Source: Dromaius novaehollandiae (lineage: Eukaryota > Chordata > Aves > Casuariiformes > Dromaiidae). From it: a stretch of 64,000 nucleotides of DNA. Under the pieces are notes generated by a model, which was not told where the DNA came from, made no database searches, and saw only the letters and a list, made by a program, of their open reading frames with translations. The position numbers and the translations under genes were made by a program. The DNA lies in NCBI RefSeq assembly GCF_036370855.1, contig NC_088102.1, forward strand, positions 66,659,601 to 66,723,600, given 5' to 3'. This document shows, piece by piece, positions 24,950 through 36,527 of the stretch. Position 1 is the first letter of the stretch; every line of letters starts with the position of its first letter.

Positions 24950-25900
24950 ACCAAACCCACCCCGGCCGGGGCCCGGCTCCCGTTCGGTCCAGCTGTCCCT
25001 GGATGTGCTCCCAGCGAGAGGACACAGCGGCACGCGGGGGGCCCCAGCGCACAGCCCCCCCGCGGCTCCCTCCGCTTCGCCAGTGCCCCCGCGCCGCGCC
25101 GCACTATCGCCGCGCTCAGTGTATTTTTCAGCGGCGGAGTATAAACATTTCCAGCGAAGTGCACTTAGTGTAAATGCGTTTGCCAAGTGCCGTTGCCTTC
25201 CCTCCTTGGTTATGATCGCGGGAGAGTGTTTTGTTTAAGCGAGAAAACAAATCGCCGGCCCGCCGCGCGGCTCGGCGCGCACCTCCTTCCCCCCGCGGGG
25301 CCGTCCATCACCCGCCGATGGGCGCGGGAACGTTCCCGGGACGCGGCTCCCGGCGTCACCCGGGTGGGAGCGAGAGGAGGGCGCTGTGGCCTGCTGATGG
25401 CGGGGGCCTTGCCCTAACCTCCCCCGCGCCGGCTGCCGTCCGTAGGCGCCCCGAGGGGGCTGGCTCCCTAGAGGCGCGAGGCGAAGGGGGATGCATTCCT
25501 GCCCCGTCCGACGGATGGGGATCCGAAAGAGGCGAGTGAGGCGACGTGCCTTCAGAGGAGGCTGTGGCCAAGCGACGGCTGCACTGGGAGCATCAGCAGC
25601 CACCTGCCCCACCGAAGGAGGGCCAAGCCCAGGGGATGAGGAGGAGCAGGAGCAAGCAGGAGGCAATTTCAGGCCCTTCTTCACAGGTCTTCACCACCCT
25701 GAAGCACCAGAGCTCGGCTCAGACCCCGGGACACCGTGGCCGGGCCAGGCAGCCCATTCGTATCCCCTGGAGACTTCCAGTGGCGAGGGCCCGGGGCCGC
25801 GCTGGGCACGGCTGAGGAGAGACGGCGGAGACGGGGTCCCTGGCGAGGCGGGGAGCCCCTGCCCGGGGCCGCGTGCCCCCAGCGCCCTGCTCGAGGACAA
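24950..25900. promoter_or_regulatory. intergenic CpG-rich block with TATA-like site
   Basis: CpG dinucleotides are dense here by eye, especially 25060-25130 and 25240-25560, in contrast to most of the flanking 10 kb. TATAAAC at 25140-25146 sits inside the island, next to the GCGGCGGAG stretch. It lies about 6 kb upstream of the main IGF2 promoter. It could be a distal alternative IGF2 promoter, as mammalian IGF2 has several, or the start of a noncoding transcript. No downstream exon was identified with confidence. Confidence 0.35.
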
Positions 25901-28900
25901 GGAGAGCCGCAGACAAAGACCCACGCTGGAGCACAGCAGCAATGCGAAAAACAGAGGAAGAAACGCCTGGAAGATACATAGCTGGGATTCCTGAACCCCT
26001 CAGAGGTATTCGGGCTTAGCCAACATGCTCGGGGTTTTTTTTTTTTTTCCCCCTCAAAGCCATTAATTACACAACGGAGACGTATCTGCACTGCTCCACC
26101 TCTCCGCAGAGAGCAAAGGCCCTGCGCATACTCCATAAAACGCATCACCGGCCGCACTCGACGTAACTGCCTGTCTCAGGCGCTCAGAAAAATCACCCAC
26201 CGGAGGGGGGTATTTCTAGCTGGCCCCCGTGTCTCATTTTCTGCTCTCGAGGCACGCACCTCAAAAGCTGAAGTAGGCGAGTGGCCGCAGAGGAGAGAGC
26301 AGTGCGGCGACCGCACGCGGGTCCCTCGCGCCGCGCTGCCCCAGCGGCCTGGGCAGGCATTGCCGCGGTGCGCTCGGCCGCTGCTGCCGCTGCTGAAGGA
26401 AAGGACTTCAGCACCAGCTGGGGTTTTTTGGAGGAATAATAATTCGTTAAGAGCTTGCCTGCTGTAAGTTGCATGTGTTCGTGAAGCCAGGAGTATGCGG
26501 CCTGACTGACCCATCTATCCTGGTGTTCCTGGGAGCAGGATAAAAAAAAGAAGAAAGAAAAATAGAAGCTGGGGAAAAAGCAGGCATTTTCTGCCTATCT
26601 ACTCTAGCCCCTATCTACTCCATCCCATACTGCTTTATCCAGAGCTCTTTCACTGTAGTATTCCTATGGCATCCTTACTACCAGATTTTCCCGTTATTCA
26701 CTGTGCTGATGCCACGAACCCCCTTTGGGGAAGCTATTAGCTGAGCTGGTGTCCACGTTGGGACGTCCCACAAGGGATGAGCATGACACCTTTTCACTTC
26801 CACGGGTGATAGGGAGGAAGGGGACACTTCTCCTCTGGGAGCAGCTGACGCTGGGGAGCACCCAGGCCCCGTCTCCGGTTCGGGGCCAGGCTGCAGGCAG
26901 CTCTGGGGGGTCTCACCCGCCGTCTGGCGTTTGGGCTCTTCTAATTCCTGCCCCACGCTCAGCCGCCGAGACACCTCCCCACCCTGCGCCTTCCTCGCTG
27001 CCGCCTCTTGAGTCAGCTAAGGTAATCCTATCTGTAGCTTTTCTCTAATCGCTGGAGACGGTGAATTTTAAAAGACGTTACAGGAATACCAAGTCTGTCC
27101 GGCCCACGAGAAATGCACAGTCTGCCCTCCATAAAAACAGGGGTGAAAACACCTGTCTCTATTTAACTGCTGCCACAAATTCCTCTGGCACAAGGGAATA
27201 ATTTACCTCTGAAGAAGTTCGCTTTCGCTATGCTCAGCACCCTCAGGTCCTTCGTGCACCTCCGTCAAGACTCCTCCTGTTCACCTAAGTCCAAAAAATG
27301 CTTCGAGGCAGCCGTAGGCATGGGCACAGCTGGGTGTGGGGGTCCCTCCTTCACCCTGAGCACGCCAAAAACATCCTCTGCTGACCCCTAAGGTCACCCC
27401 TCTCTCCCCCAGCCCATCTGACGGTCTGCATAAACCCTCTGGCTGGGAGCCCTGGCCGGAGCTGCACAGCCTCAGCTCTCTTGGCTTGTCAGAGGAGTCC
27501 TCCTTGTTGACTGCCGGCCCCAGGTAAATTATTCCTTCCACTCATAGTTCTTTGGCTTCAATTTTGTGCAGGGACCTCACATATATCACATCCCTCTTGC
27601 CAATGAATCTCTCCTGTTCAAACGGTTTCGTGTGCCCTGAGATCAATATATTTTAGCAGCACACAAGGACACTGTGTTATTGCCAGTTGCCTGGGCTGTA
27701 CAGAACAAGAGGTATCACTTTCTTAAAGCCACTGAAACATGCTCTGGGCCAGGTAAGAGCTACTTCTCTATCATTAAGCAGCCACTTAGAGGACCCTTGC
27801 TAATCGCTTCCCATCTCCTCACTAGCAGTGGCTTTTTCTACTGGTCTCCAGCTACGAGAGCCCCAAACCTATGGCCTGTTCCCCAGCCTTCTGTTGTCCC
27901 CACAGATGGCTTGACCTGCGTTGCCCACATCTGGGCTGAGAAAATAAGATGCTTTTTCAAATTGAGGTATCTTGGTATTACTGTCTTTCTGAAAGCGTGA
28001 ATTTTCTGTAGGCACGGAGCCTGAGCTGTGCAGCTCAGATGCTGAGAAATCCCCTTTCTGATCACCTTTTCATTTGCAGTGCAATTGTGAAATAAGCCAA
28101 ATAAGCATCGCCGGTTGTCTTGATTGGATTTGGATTATGTGGCCTCTCCCCTCCATAAACTATGGGTGGAGAGGAAGGGAGAAATAATGTAAATGTCCTC
28201 TTCCCTGAAGGCATCTGCCTGGCTCCGTTCCTCAGCACCACAACTGACTTCCACCCGGGCCTCCTACCACTAGACTTCTGCAGATATTTACATTCTTCTC
28301 CGACTGCAATGTCCAGACTGGCCAAAGCTTTCCTGTTCTTCCCCCTTTCCCTGGAAAACTTCCTGGCCCATTGCCATGGGTTGGTGGCCACCCACAAACC
28401 TCTGATCTGTTCAGACGGGCAGGTCTGGCAGGGGGCTTGGTAGTCTGCCCAGAAACTTCTGCAGCCGCTGCAGCAGCTCAGGTTTCCTCTGCGAGCCCTG
28501 GGCATCCCTTGGTCATTTTAGGGTGTCTTTCAGACGGTGCTCTTATTCCAGCTCCAGCTCCACAATCAGGTGTTGGCTGACTTTGCTCTGCGAATGCTGT
28601 CTTTGCTCTTTGTGAATTTAACGGGGATCTCAGATCATGATTTTTCGCCCAAGAAGTCAGTCAACTGCAAGATGCGGTGGGTTATTTTTATTGCGTTTCC
28701 CACAGATTCAGGTGTTTCTTTGGTGCAGCCCTGTTCACTCTCAAACTAAAACGCTTCCTGAGATGCAGTGGGGGTCTGCGTTTTCCAAGCCCCTTCCCGG
28801 GCCGTGCTTGGCCCCGAAGGCTCTCGCTCCTCTCCCTCTCTTGCTCCTTCCCCTTCCCGGCTCTGCTCAGGTTGAGCCGTGCCCTTGGCTCTCCTGGTCC

Positions 28901-30881
28901 TCCTCCGGTTCCTCCTTCGCAGGCCTTCATTTCAGGCAGTGCCAGGGGCTGCAGTTTGGGGTGGAGGCTGCTATTGTTTCAGCTATCGGCAGTGCAATGT
29001 TCCTTGCCACTGTATTAAATGAAGGGCGGAGGTCACACATCCCTAGTTTAAATGAGGTCTGGGCTGACCTTTAACGATATTACACTCGTGGATCCTCTCA
29101 TAACTCACGGAATAAACTCCCAGGGGCTTTTACCACCTCCCGCCTTTCTTTCTACTGTAAGGATGCCCGAGGCTTAATGTGCCTCTCTCCAATTTCGCTT
29201 TGATTTCTAATCCTATCCCCTTCTCCCCCTCCGCCCCCCTCAAGTACAGATACATTCACTCTTTAAAGGTGGGGGGAAAGAACCTGTTCCTTTTCTCCCC
29301 TGGTCGACAGCTCTTTCTTTTGTGTCTCCTTCTTTCCTTCCCCGCCCCCCTCCTCTTTCTTGACACAATGCGCTATTTATTTGCACTGAAGGATAACTAA
29401 GAAGCAATTAAAAGATCAAAAGGCACAAACACAAGTAGATCCAGTGGCAACTTGTGGGGTTTATTTTGCCGCTGCTGCGGCAGCTTCACCAAAACGCTGC
29501 CTTGTTTCCCCCCAGCCGGAGGGACACCTCTCTTACTGGGTCGCCTCTTCCTCAGCGCAGACTTTTTTATGATCGCTATTTTTCACCCCCATTGTTTGCT
29601 ATTGCAGTTGTTTACTGGAAAATCACTTGTTTTTCTCAGGGAGATTAACCCTCCAAGCTTTCTTTTGTCTACTCTCAGGAGGTCCTTGTGGTGAGCTGGG
29701 GGAAGGGAAGGGAGCTCCGCTCCTTCAGCTATCAACAGTAGCTTACAGCCCCGCGTCGCCCCCTCGCCTAGGCTGGGTCTTCTCCTGCGACGAGCCCTTG
29801 CTGGGAAAGGGCAGGGGCGGCTGCTCCTTGCTGGGGGGACAAGTCTTGCTGAGCGCTGCGCACCGGGCCGAGGGGAAGGACCCGCGACCGGGATTTTCTG
29901 GCTCCCGGGTGTCTAGGGGAAGCTCCGCAAGCCCAAGGCAGGCACCCATCGGGATGCCTCCCCTTGGAGCCCCAGTGCACACCGGCGGGACCCCTCCGGC
30001 GCTCAGCCTCCTTGGCAGCCAGGCCCCTGTCCACACGCTTGGGCACGGACGCGGGCGCCGAGGTCCGGTGCCGAGGGGGGGAGCGCGGCGCGCACGGAGG
30101 CGGCTTCTCGGCATCACCTCCGTGTGCCAGGCGTGGGGACCACTGCCCCGGCGCTGGGCTGTCTGCCGGACCCGGGACGCCACTGCCCTGGCAGCCGGTG
30201 GAGGTGACACGCAGCGACGCACGCCACAGGAGCAGAGTCCGAGGAACAACGCGGAGGACGGAAGGATGCTGAGGGGGGAAGGATGCCCAAAGCTTCCTCG
30301 GAAAGCGCCGGTCCTGCCCCTTCCTCACGTTTCCTGGGGCACGGCTGGGGCAGCTCCGACTGCTCGCGGAGGCACCGGGTCCCCCGTCCTCGAAATAATA
30401 ATAATAATAAAAAAAACCCAGCCGTGCAAAATAAAAGCGAGAACCCGGGGTCGCCTTGGGGCATATCGCAACCGGGGCCGCGGCACCCTCGCCCTGGCGG
30501 GCGGCTCCGCGCGTGTGCCCGCAGGAGGAGCCGCACCGCGCCGCGGGGCTGGGGGCACGGCCGGGGCTCCGCGCCCGCGGGGCGGCGAGCGGGGCCGGGC
30601 GAGGCGCGGGCGCTGCGCGCGGCTCGGCGGAGCGGCGGCGGCGGGGAAGGGTCGCTGCGGAGCCGCGGCGCCTTCGGGGGCGCCGGGTGCGGCGGCACCT
30701 GCGCGGGGGGGGGGCCGGGCGGCGCAGCCCCCTCCGGAGCGCGGCGGGCGAGCAGAGCGTGCGGCGGAAACTTTTTTCCCCCCTCTTCCCTCCCCGCGCT
30801 GGACTCCGGAGGGTTACGAGGGAGAAGGAGGGAGGGAAGGAGGGAGGGAAGAGAGAGGGGGTTAGATCGCTCTGCAACATT

Positions 30882-30949
30882 ATTGGCTGCGTGGCCGGGC
30901 TGGTGCTCGCCGGGGAAGTCAGAGCATGCCCATTGGGGGGGTATAAAAG
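30882..30949 (+). promoter_or_regulatory. IGF2: IGF2 core promoter: CCAAT boxes and TATA box
   Basis: TATAAAAG at 30942-30949 is a near-ideal TATA box. Two reversed CCAAT motifs lie upstream: ATTGG at 30882-30886 and CATTGG at 30931-30936. A C-rich and G-rich island surrounds them. Transcription should begin near 30972. The arrangement recalls the mammalian IGF2 P3 promoter, which is also TATA-containing and GC-rich; the equivalence is inferred. Confidence 0.7.
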
Positions 30950-30971
30950 GGGGGCAGCCGGAGCGCCCTGC

Positions 30972-31433
30972 CTGTCTCCTCGCTCGTGGGGCAGCCAGCC
31001 GGGAGCAGCGTGCGCCGAGGGAGCCGGCCCCTCCAGCCCCGGCCAGGGCGACGCAGTCCACAAACACAACAGTGCGAGCCGCCCCGGGGGCAGCCACAGC
31101 AGCAGGAGAGAAAGGCAAAAAAAAAAAAAAAAAAAGGAAAAAAACAGAAAAAAAAGGAAAAACAAAAAAGCAAGCAAGCAGGCGCGCGCTCGCTGGCCCT
31201 CCGGCGCGGCGACGTACCCCAGCGTAGCAAAATACCATCCTCGAGCCGGGCTGCGGCAGGCGCTTGCCACGGCCGCCGGGCCGGGCGCGCGGAGCCGAGC
31301 GGAGCGGAGCGCCGGCGCGCAGGCAGCGCAGCGCAGCGGCATGCCAGGCGCCGCGGCGGGCGCGGGGGAGCGCGGGGGGCCGCCCGCCTGCCCGCGCGGC
31401 GCCGCGCACCCGGCGCAGAGCGGCGGCGCCAAG
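30972..31433 (+). other. IGF2: IGF2 leader exon (5' UTR)
   Basis: The leader runs about 460 bases from the inferred start, 30 bases after the TATA box, to a strong donor AAG/GTAAGC with GT at 31434-31435. It contains a 19-base A run at 31117-31135 followed by further A-rich sequence to about 31170. The first ATG in the whole leader is at 31341. No in-frame stop follows it before the donor. The next exon on the + strand with a good acceptor and known IGF2 coding sequence starts at 36365, so the intron is 4931 bases unless small noncoding exons intervene. Confidence 0.65.
31341..31433 (+). CDS. IGF2: possible N-terminal extension of the IGF2 precursor
   Basis: From ATG 31341, which is the first AUG in the leader, 31 codons run open to the donor at 31433 in phase 0. 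Exon 36365 adds three codons (VPR) and then the canonical IGF2 Met, all in the same frame. The result would be 34 extra residues rich in Ala, Gly, Pro and Arg, beginning MPGAAAGAGERGG and ending SGGAKVPR, ahead of the signal peptide. The AUG context has G at -3 and C at +4, which is moderate. Human IGF2 also has N-terminally extended isoforms, but from a different exon and sequence. Whether this one is translated is not known from sequence alone; the frame may be open simply because the DNA is very GC-rich. Confidence 0.4.
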
Positions 31434-34400
31434 GTAAGCAGCGCGCTGCGCGCCCCGCGCAACGCCGGCGGGCCGCGGGCGATGCGGGCGGGCTGCCCCG
31501 CCGCCGGGGCGGGCGAGGGGCCGCGCTGCCCGCGCGGGGCGCTAGAGGGACCCCGAGAGCCGGGCTCGGCCGCGGGGCCGCGCGGAGCGGAGCGGCGCGG
31601 AGCGGAGCGGCGCGGCGCGGCGCGGCGGGTCTCCGCGGAGCGGCTCGGGGAGCGCGGAGCAGCCGGTGGCCGCGGGCGGCGTGCGGGGCGCCGCCAAGCT
31701 CCGGTTCGCAAAGCGCCGCAGCGCGCCGGGTCTCGGCGGGGTGGAAATCCAGAGAGGAAAAACAAGAAAGCGACGCCAAAATGGAGCGAGAGTTAGCGGC
31801 TGGCGTGCAGCCTTCGACTCCGGGCGATTTTTCCCCCCTCCTTCCTTCCCAATTGCTTTTCCCTACAGTGATTGTTTTAAGAGCGCGACTTGGAAGGGCT
31901 CTGCCGAGCGGTAGGGAATTGGGGCACATGAGGAAACTCGGATTTAGCGTAACTGTACCAGCAGATGTGGCCGCCTTGCCTCGAGCCAGCGGTACGCTAG
32001 CGGGGTTTCTGATACGCCAGGGCTCGCTCCGGCAGCGTGGAGCGATCAAGTGCAAAAATAAGGTTTGCGTGGGTGGTTTTAAAGAGACACCTTGGGAGAA
32101 CCGCTGCTTTCAACCCGTAGGTTGCGACTTCCTATGCAAAGTCTGTAGTTTTCTTCCACACGCCAGGATGTGCCTGGGAGGCCGAGGCCTGGTTCTCTTT
32201 GTTTTTATTTGTTGTCAGGTTGTGTGTGCGTGCGCGTGTGTGGTTTTTCTTCCACTGAGCAGGGTTCAGCGTGTTGGGGTTTTTTTTCCCCCTCCTCTTG
32301 GCTTGATTTAGAGTGGAGTTGAGGAGTCTGGGTCGTGGGTTTTGTAAGGGTGACTTTGTGCTGAGGACATCTGGAGAAATAAAACTGACTGACACCTCTG
32401 ATTTGAGCTTCACTGAACTGTTTTGGACCCAACTTGACAATTTTGGTGGGGGTGAATGGGTCAGGGCCGTAAATCTTGCTCCGGGTTGTCGACACCCACA
32501 CAAGCTCGCTCAGCCTTTCAAAGGGGCTATCCCCGCTCCTGTGAAAATTCATTAAGGGATAAAAGATTTGACACCGCAGGTCCCCTCCCACCGCTGAATG
32601 AAACTGCAGAGCCAAAATGTGCGTGTGTGTCCCGGCGCTTTTCTCCTGACAGGTGATGCTTTTTGCAGCCCGGAGGTGTCGGTGCCTGGCCGCCCGTTGC
32701 CTCCGGCAGGCTTTGGATCAAGCCCCGCTGGAACAGCGGGGCGCTAGAAAGAGGGATTTCTGCCTTTCCTTTCTTTCTTAAATAAAGCAAACACAGCAGG
32801 TGAGGTCTTATTTTTAGAGGGCCCGAGACGTTGGTGCGTTTCCAGCGTTGCGTGCTAGCACCGTGAGCGGCCCCCCCTCTCCCTGCTCGTGTCCTGGGAC
32901 TGACCTCCCCGAGCCCGGGGACGGGGCTCGTCGGTGCTTTCACAGGCTTCCGCGTCTGCGGGGCGAAGCGGCGCTGGCTTCGACCCGGGGGTCGGGAAAG
33001 GTGGGGGGATCGGGGCAGAAATATGCCTGGTGGTTGTAACCTGGCTCTGAAAGGGTTAAGTCTGCTCTGCCAAGACATAAAGTAAGTTCAACGTGTTGTG
33101 GGAATATCACTTGCCAGTAAACTCCAGTCACCACAATTTCTGATTTAACAGCTTAACTTGCTGTTAACTTTTCCTGATATACTCCAGGTTTTGGACGTGA
33201 ACGCAGAAAGGAGAGAGGAACAATAAAGAAAGGAGTTAAGTGAGGCTACTAAAATGGACTTAAATCCCTTCCCTGGGTCTTGCCAGCTGTCTTTAGAAGA
33301 GTTAAGCAAGATTGCATTTCCTTTTTTTTCTGCCATAAATCAAATGTTTCTGGGCTGCATACCAAAATTTGTGCAATACGCGCTTGCTCCCCAGCGGGGT
33401 GAGTAAATGGTACTGAATACCCCATTCACCTTTCCGAGCTTGATTTTTCCACAGCTCCGGTCGCCCTCGGTGCAGGACCCAGGCGCAGGGCGCGCTCCCC
33501 GGCTGGCGGGAGCCGCGGCGAGGAGGCGCGAAGGCGCCTTGCTCCGCCTGGGAAAGGTGATCCCCGGGACAGGGCTGAGCTGGGGAGGAACAGGGAAGAC
33601 AAAAAAGCGAGGGCTAAAAATAGAAGCAGTATTGCCAACCTCAGCCGTATAAATGTCACGCGAGCCAGGTGCCAAGAAGCAGGAGACTTTTATTTTTTTC
33701 AAGCCTCGCGATTAAAGCCAAGCAGGAGAAAAGCAAAACAACCCCCTCGTCCTGGGTCGGTCTCGTTTGCCTGGCAGCTCGACGGAGCCCCGCTACCTCT
33801 GTCCAAGGTCCGGCCCGGTGGCCCGCGAGGGATGGCTGCCCGCCCCTATCACCGCGATATTCGGGGTTTTCTCGCTAGCCTGGCGGGCAGCATCCCTGCC
33901 ACCATCCCTCGCTGCACCGTACCGTGGCATCCCGCCCCTTGGGCGTGCCGTGCCCCAAAATTCGCGTGTGGCCCGCTCGGGGGTATCTCGCAGGTAGATG
34001 CTGGAGTGCTGAAACTTCCACCTCCCTGGCTGGGATGGGGCTCCGAAAGTTTGTTTTTCCCTCCTGCTTGCTTCGGGCTGACAACTTCTTGCCTCGCTGC
34101 CGTTAAAACTGCGCTGCTCCGCAAAGAGCAAGAGTCGCCTGGGCCGTCCAAATCCAAATTTTGCAGACTGGGCCATCTGTCAATTCCCTCCTACGTTGTT
34201 CTGTTCATATTAAATTGTAATGAAGGCCAGACTGAAGGAGGAATTAGGTCAGACAGGAGGTTTAGTATCCGTTTTTCGGGAGATGTTGCCCAAGAGAGGC
34301 ACCGTGGTTTGGTTGGCTCGGCGCAGGCCTGGATGCAAGGGATGCCTGAGCAGTCCTCGGAGATTTGGCAACCGGGCCTTTTAGCACATCGCGGCCCCTT

Positions 34401-36364
34401 GGCCTCCGGCTCCTCAGCAGCTGGACAGAAATCGCCGATCCAGCTGATTGTGCAGCAAACCGTCGAAAAACCCTGCAGCAGCCTCACACGGGAGGGTGGC
34501 TCTTCCCTGCGACTAGGGAACTCGTCCTGCATCGCCGCTCGGACGCCGCACCGGGTCTGATCTGCCGTTGGGAAGAATTCACCTCCGGGCACCTCTTCCG
34601 CCGCCGCGGGCCAAGACCAGCCCCGGAGGGACCAGCCTCCCCCGGGGAGGCAGCGGATCTGCCTCCCGCCTGGCGCGTTCGACCAGCTCGTGCCGGGGGG
34701 GCAATGGCGGGCAGTGCCGCCCCGGCAGCCGTGGTTTGGAAGGAGGAAGCTCTTGTGAGCTTGTGCCTGGGTGGAGAAAGGGGCTTTTTGGCACCTGGTG
34801 TTTTCCAAGGACTGGAAGTTGTTCTCCGCCGTATCAGGTCTCCCCCAGCACCAGCTATCGCCCCGCTGACACAGCCCGTCTCCTCCCGGGGGGCCGGCGC
34901 GGGCTGGGGGCCGCCGGCAATCAGGCCGCTTGTTAAGCGCGCCGCTCGGAGCCAGCCGGAGCTTAATTGGGAACGGGGGAGTATTCAGGTGTCCTGGAGC
35001 CCCACGTTGGCCGCCGGTGCCGCGGGCGCTGCCTGTGCCTCGGGGACGCCGGCGGCCCGCAGCCACCCTTAAAAAAAAAAATAGAGGAAGGGGGAGAAAG
35101 AAAAGGCGAAGGGAGAGGGATAATTGCTGGCTTGTCACGGGGCGAGCGCGTCGCTGACGTTGCCACGCGAGGGGCAGGGCTGCGGCAGCGCAGGTGATGC
35201 CAGGAGGACTGGGGAATACCCACGGGCCGTCTCGCGAAGAAAAGGTCAGGATTGCAGGCGGCAAACCGCTGCGGCTTGGCCGCGTGGTGAAATCACAGCC
35301 CGCAGAGCGCCGTGGCGGAGGGACCGATGCTGCTGCAAAAGCCCCCGCGCGCTGGTTGCTGCAGGGCTGCTGCGTCGCCTGCGCAGGGTCCTGGGGGCGT
35401 TTCGGGGCCTGGTGCCGGCTGAGCCGCCTTTTTGCCTCCCCTCTGCACCGAGCTACTGAGCGCTCGCAAGCGCAGCGCCTTTACGGGCGACGGCTTGGGC
35501 TACGCGCTGCCGAAACGCGGCGGCGAGGGCGGCTTCCTCGCTGCCCCCCCGGGGGACCTGAGCTACTTTGGCGGCTCCGCTGCAGCCTTCCCCGGTGACC
35601 TTGGGCGAGTGATTTAATCTGCCCGGGGCGGCAGCTCCAGCTCGGAGCAGGAGGCGCAGCGCCGCGGCGTCCCGGGGGCCGGGGGCACGGCCGAGACCGC
35701 CCTCGAGCCGCTCGGTGCTGGTGAGAGCTGGATGCAGAGCGCCGTGTCTCGGCCGAGGGTGGAGGTTTGCTGGAGATTAGGCGGGGAAAGCTTGGCGTTA
35801 TTTGGCAGATATGTGGCCCTCCTCAGGGTGCGCTTCCCCGGGACCCGTCCGCCCCGAGGGATGGCTTTCCCATCCCAAACCCACTCGGCGACAGCTGGGC
35901 TCCCGGGATTCCCGCGCCTGAGCTGGGCAGGTCCGAGCTTTCCTCAAAAGCAGCTCCGGCACGGGCTGAAGCGTCATTTCTTCCTGCTTTTGGGAAGCAC
36001 GCTTGCAAACTTCTCATCAAAGCGATTCCAGAATGAAGCAAACCACATCCTGATAACCATTTACGTGATTTCCCCATTAAAAAAAAGAAAAAAGATGCTG
36101 TTTAAAGAGCAGGGGGATAGAAGCCTTTCGCAGTGGGATTTTCCAATGGAAAACCGCTCCGATGCAAACCTCGTCCGCCTCGAGGCAGCCCGTCGCCCGG
36201 GCAGCTGAGCGGCGGGGCTGAACCTTGCCTGCAGAAATCAGTCTGCAGCATCCGAAACCCTTTTGGGGGGAAAACGCGGGGGGACGCGTCGCCGGCCGCC
36301 CGGGAGAGGAGGAGGCGAGGGGGGGGGCACGTGCCCGCGTCTAACGCTCTGGCTTCGCCCGCAG
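31434..36364 (+). other. IGF2: IGF2 intron between leader and first coding exon
   Basis: This 4.9 kb interval starts with GTAAGC and ends with CGCCCGCAG. It is GC-rich in its last 2 kb (34.55-35.75 kb) and holds the candidate second promoter at 33.6 kb. No other coding exon is recognisable. Many long open frames exist on both strands because of base composition. Confidence 0.6.
33614..33654 (+). promoter_or_regulatory. IGF2: candidate second IGF2 promoter: MEF2 site and TATA box
   Basis: CTAAAAATAG at 33614-33623 fits the MEF2 consensus exactly, and TATAAAT at 33648-33654 follows 25 bases later. Both lie in the first IGF2 intron, about 2.7 kb upstream of the first coding exon. Mammalian IGF2 has a further promoter (P4 in human) downstream of P3, so position is suggestive. 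The best visible downstream donor is CAG/GTAGAT at 33993/33994, which is only fair. A start near 33680 would give an alternative leader. Confidence 0.35.
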
Positions 36365-36527
36365 GTGCCGAGGATGCGCGCGGCGAGGCGGCTGCTGCTG
36401 CTGCTGCTGGCCTTCCTGGCCTCCGCCCTGGACGCCGCCGCCGCCTACGGCACCGCCGAGACCCTCTGCGGCGGCGAGCTCGTCGACACGCTGCAGTTCG
36501 TCTGCGGGGACCGGGGCTTCTACTTCA
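36365..36527 (+). CDS. IGF2: IGF2 first coding exon: signal peptide and B domain
   Basis: The exon begins after CGCCCGCAG with nine bases (GTGCCGAGG) and the ATG at 36374. It encodes residues 1-51 and the first base of the Ser52 codon. It ends at the donor GTGAGT, with GT at 36528-36529. Reading through the donor meets a stop at once (GAG TAG), which supports splicing here. The signal peptide has a run of six leucines. Confidence 0.95.

Larger units (their letters stand above)
20271..30870. other. INS-IGF2 intergenic DNA, distal part
   Basis: No gene is supportable in this interval. It holds a CpG-rich block at about 24.95-25.9 kb, listed separately, and AT-rich patches with transcription-factor cores near 22.67-22.83, 23.33-23.40, 28.0-28.16 and 29.39-29.45 kb. 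From about 29.7 kb GC content and CpG frequency rise steadily into the IGF2 promoter island. Long open frames on both strands at 29.6-31.8 kb reflect scarcity of stop codons in GC-rich DNA, not genes. Confidence 0.6.
29740..31780. promoter_or_regulatory. IGF2: IGF2 promoter CpG island
   Basis: GC content and CpG density are very high, peaking at 30500-30780 and 31200-31700. The island contains TATA and CCAAT motifs at 30.88-30.95 kb and the whole predicted leader exon. GC-box-like GGGCGG and GGGGGGG strings flank the TATA box. The organisation is like the main fetal-type IGF2 promoters of mammals. Confidence 0.75.

Noticed and set aside
29768-31765. 665-codon open frame on the minus strand across the IGF2 promoter
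   Set aside because: It is Arg/Pro/Ala-rich, overlaps other long open frames on both strands and sits in extreme GC-rich DNA where stops are rare. It has no domain resemblance.
30456-31796. 446-codon open frame on the plus strand containing the IGF2 leader
   Set aside because: As an unspliced gene it crosses the TATA box and the strong donor at 31433. Only the part from the first leader AUG to the donor (31341-31433) is kept as a possible extension.
34191-35264. 357-codon minus-strand open frame in the IGF2 intron
   Set aside because: Low-complexity composition and no recognisable protein; explained by GC content.
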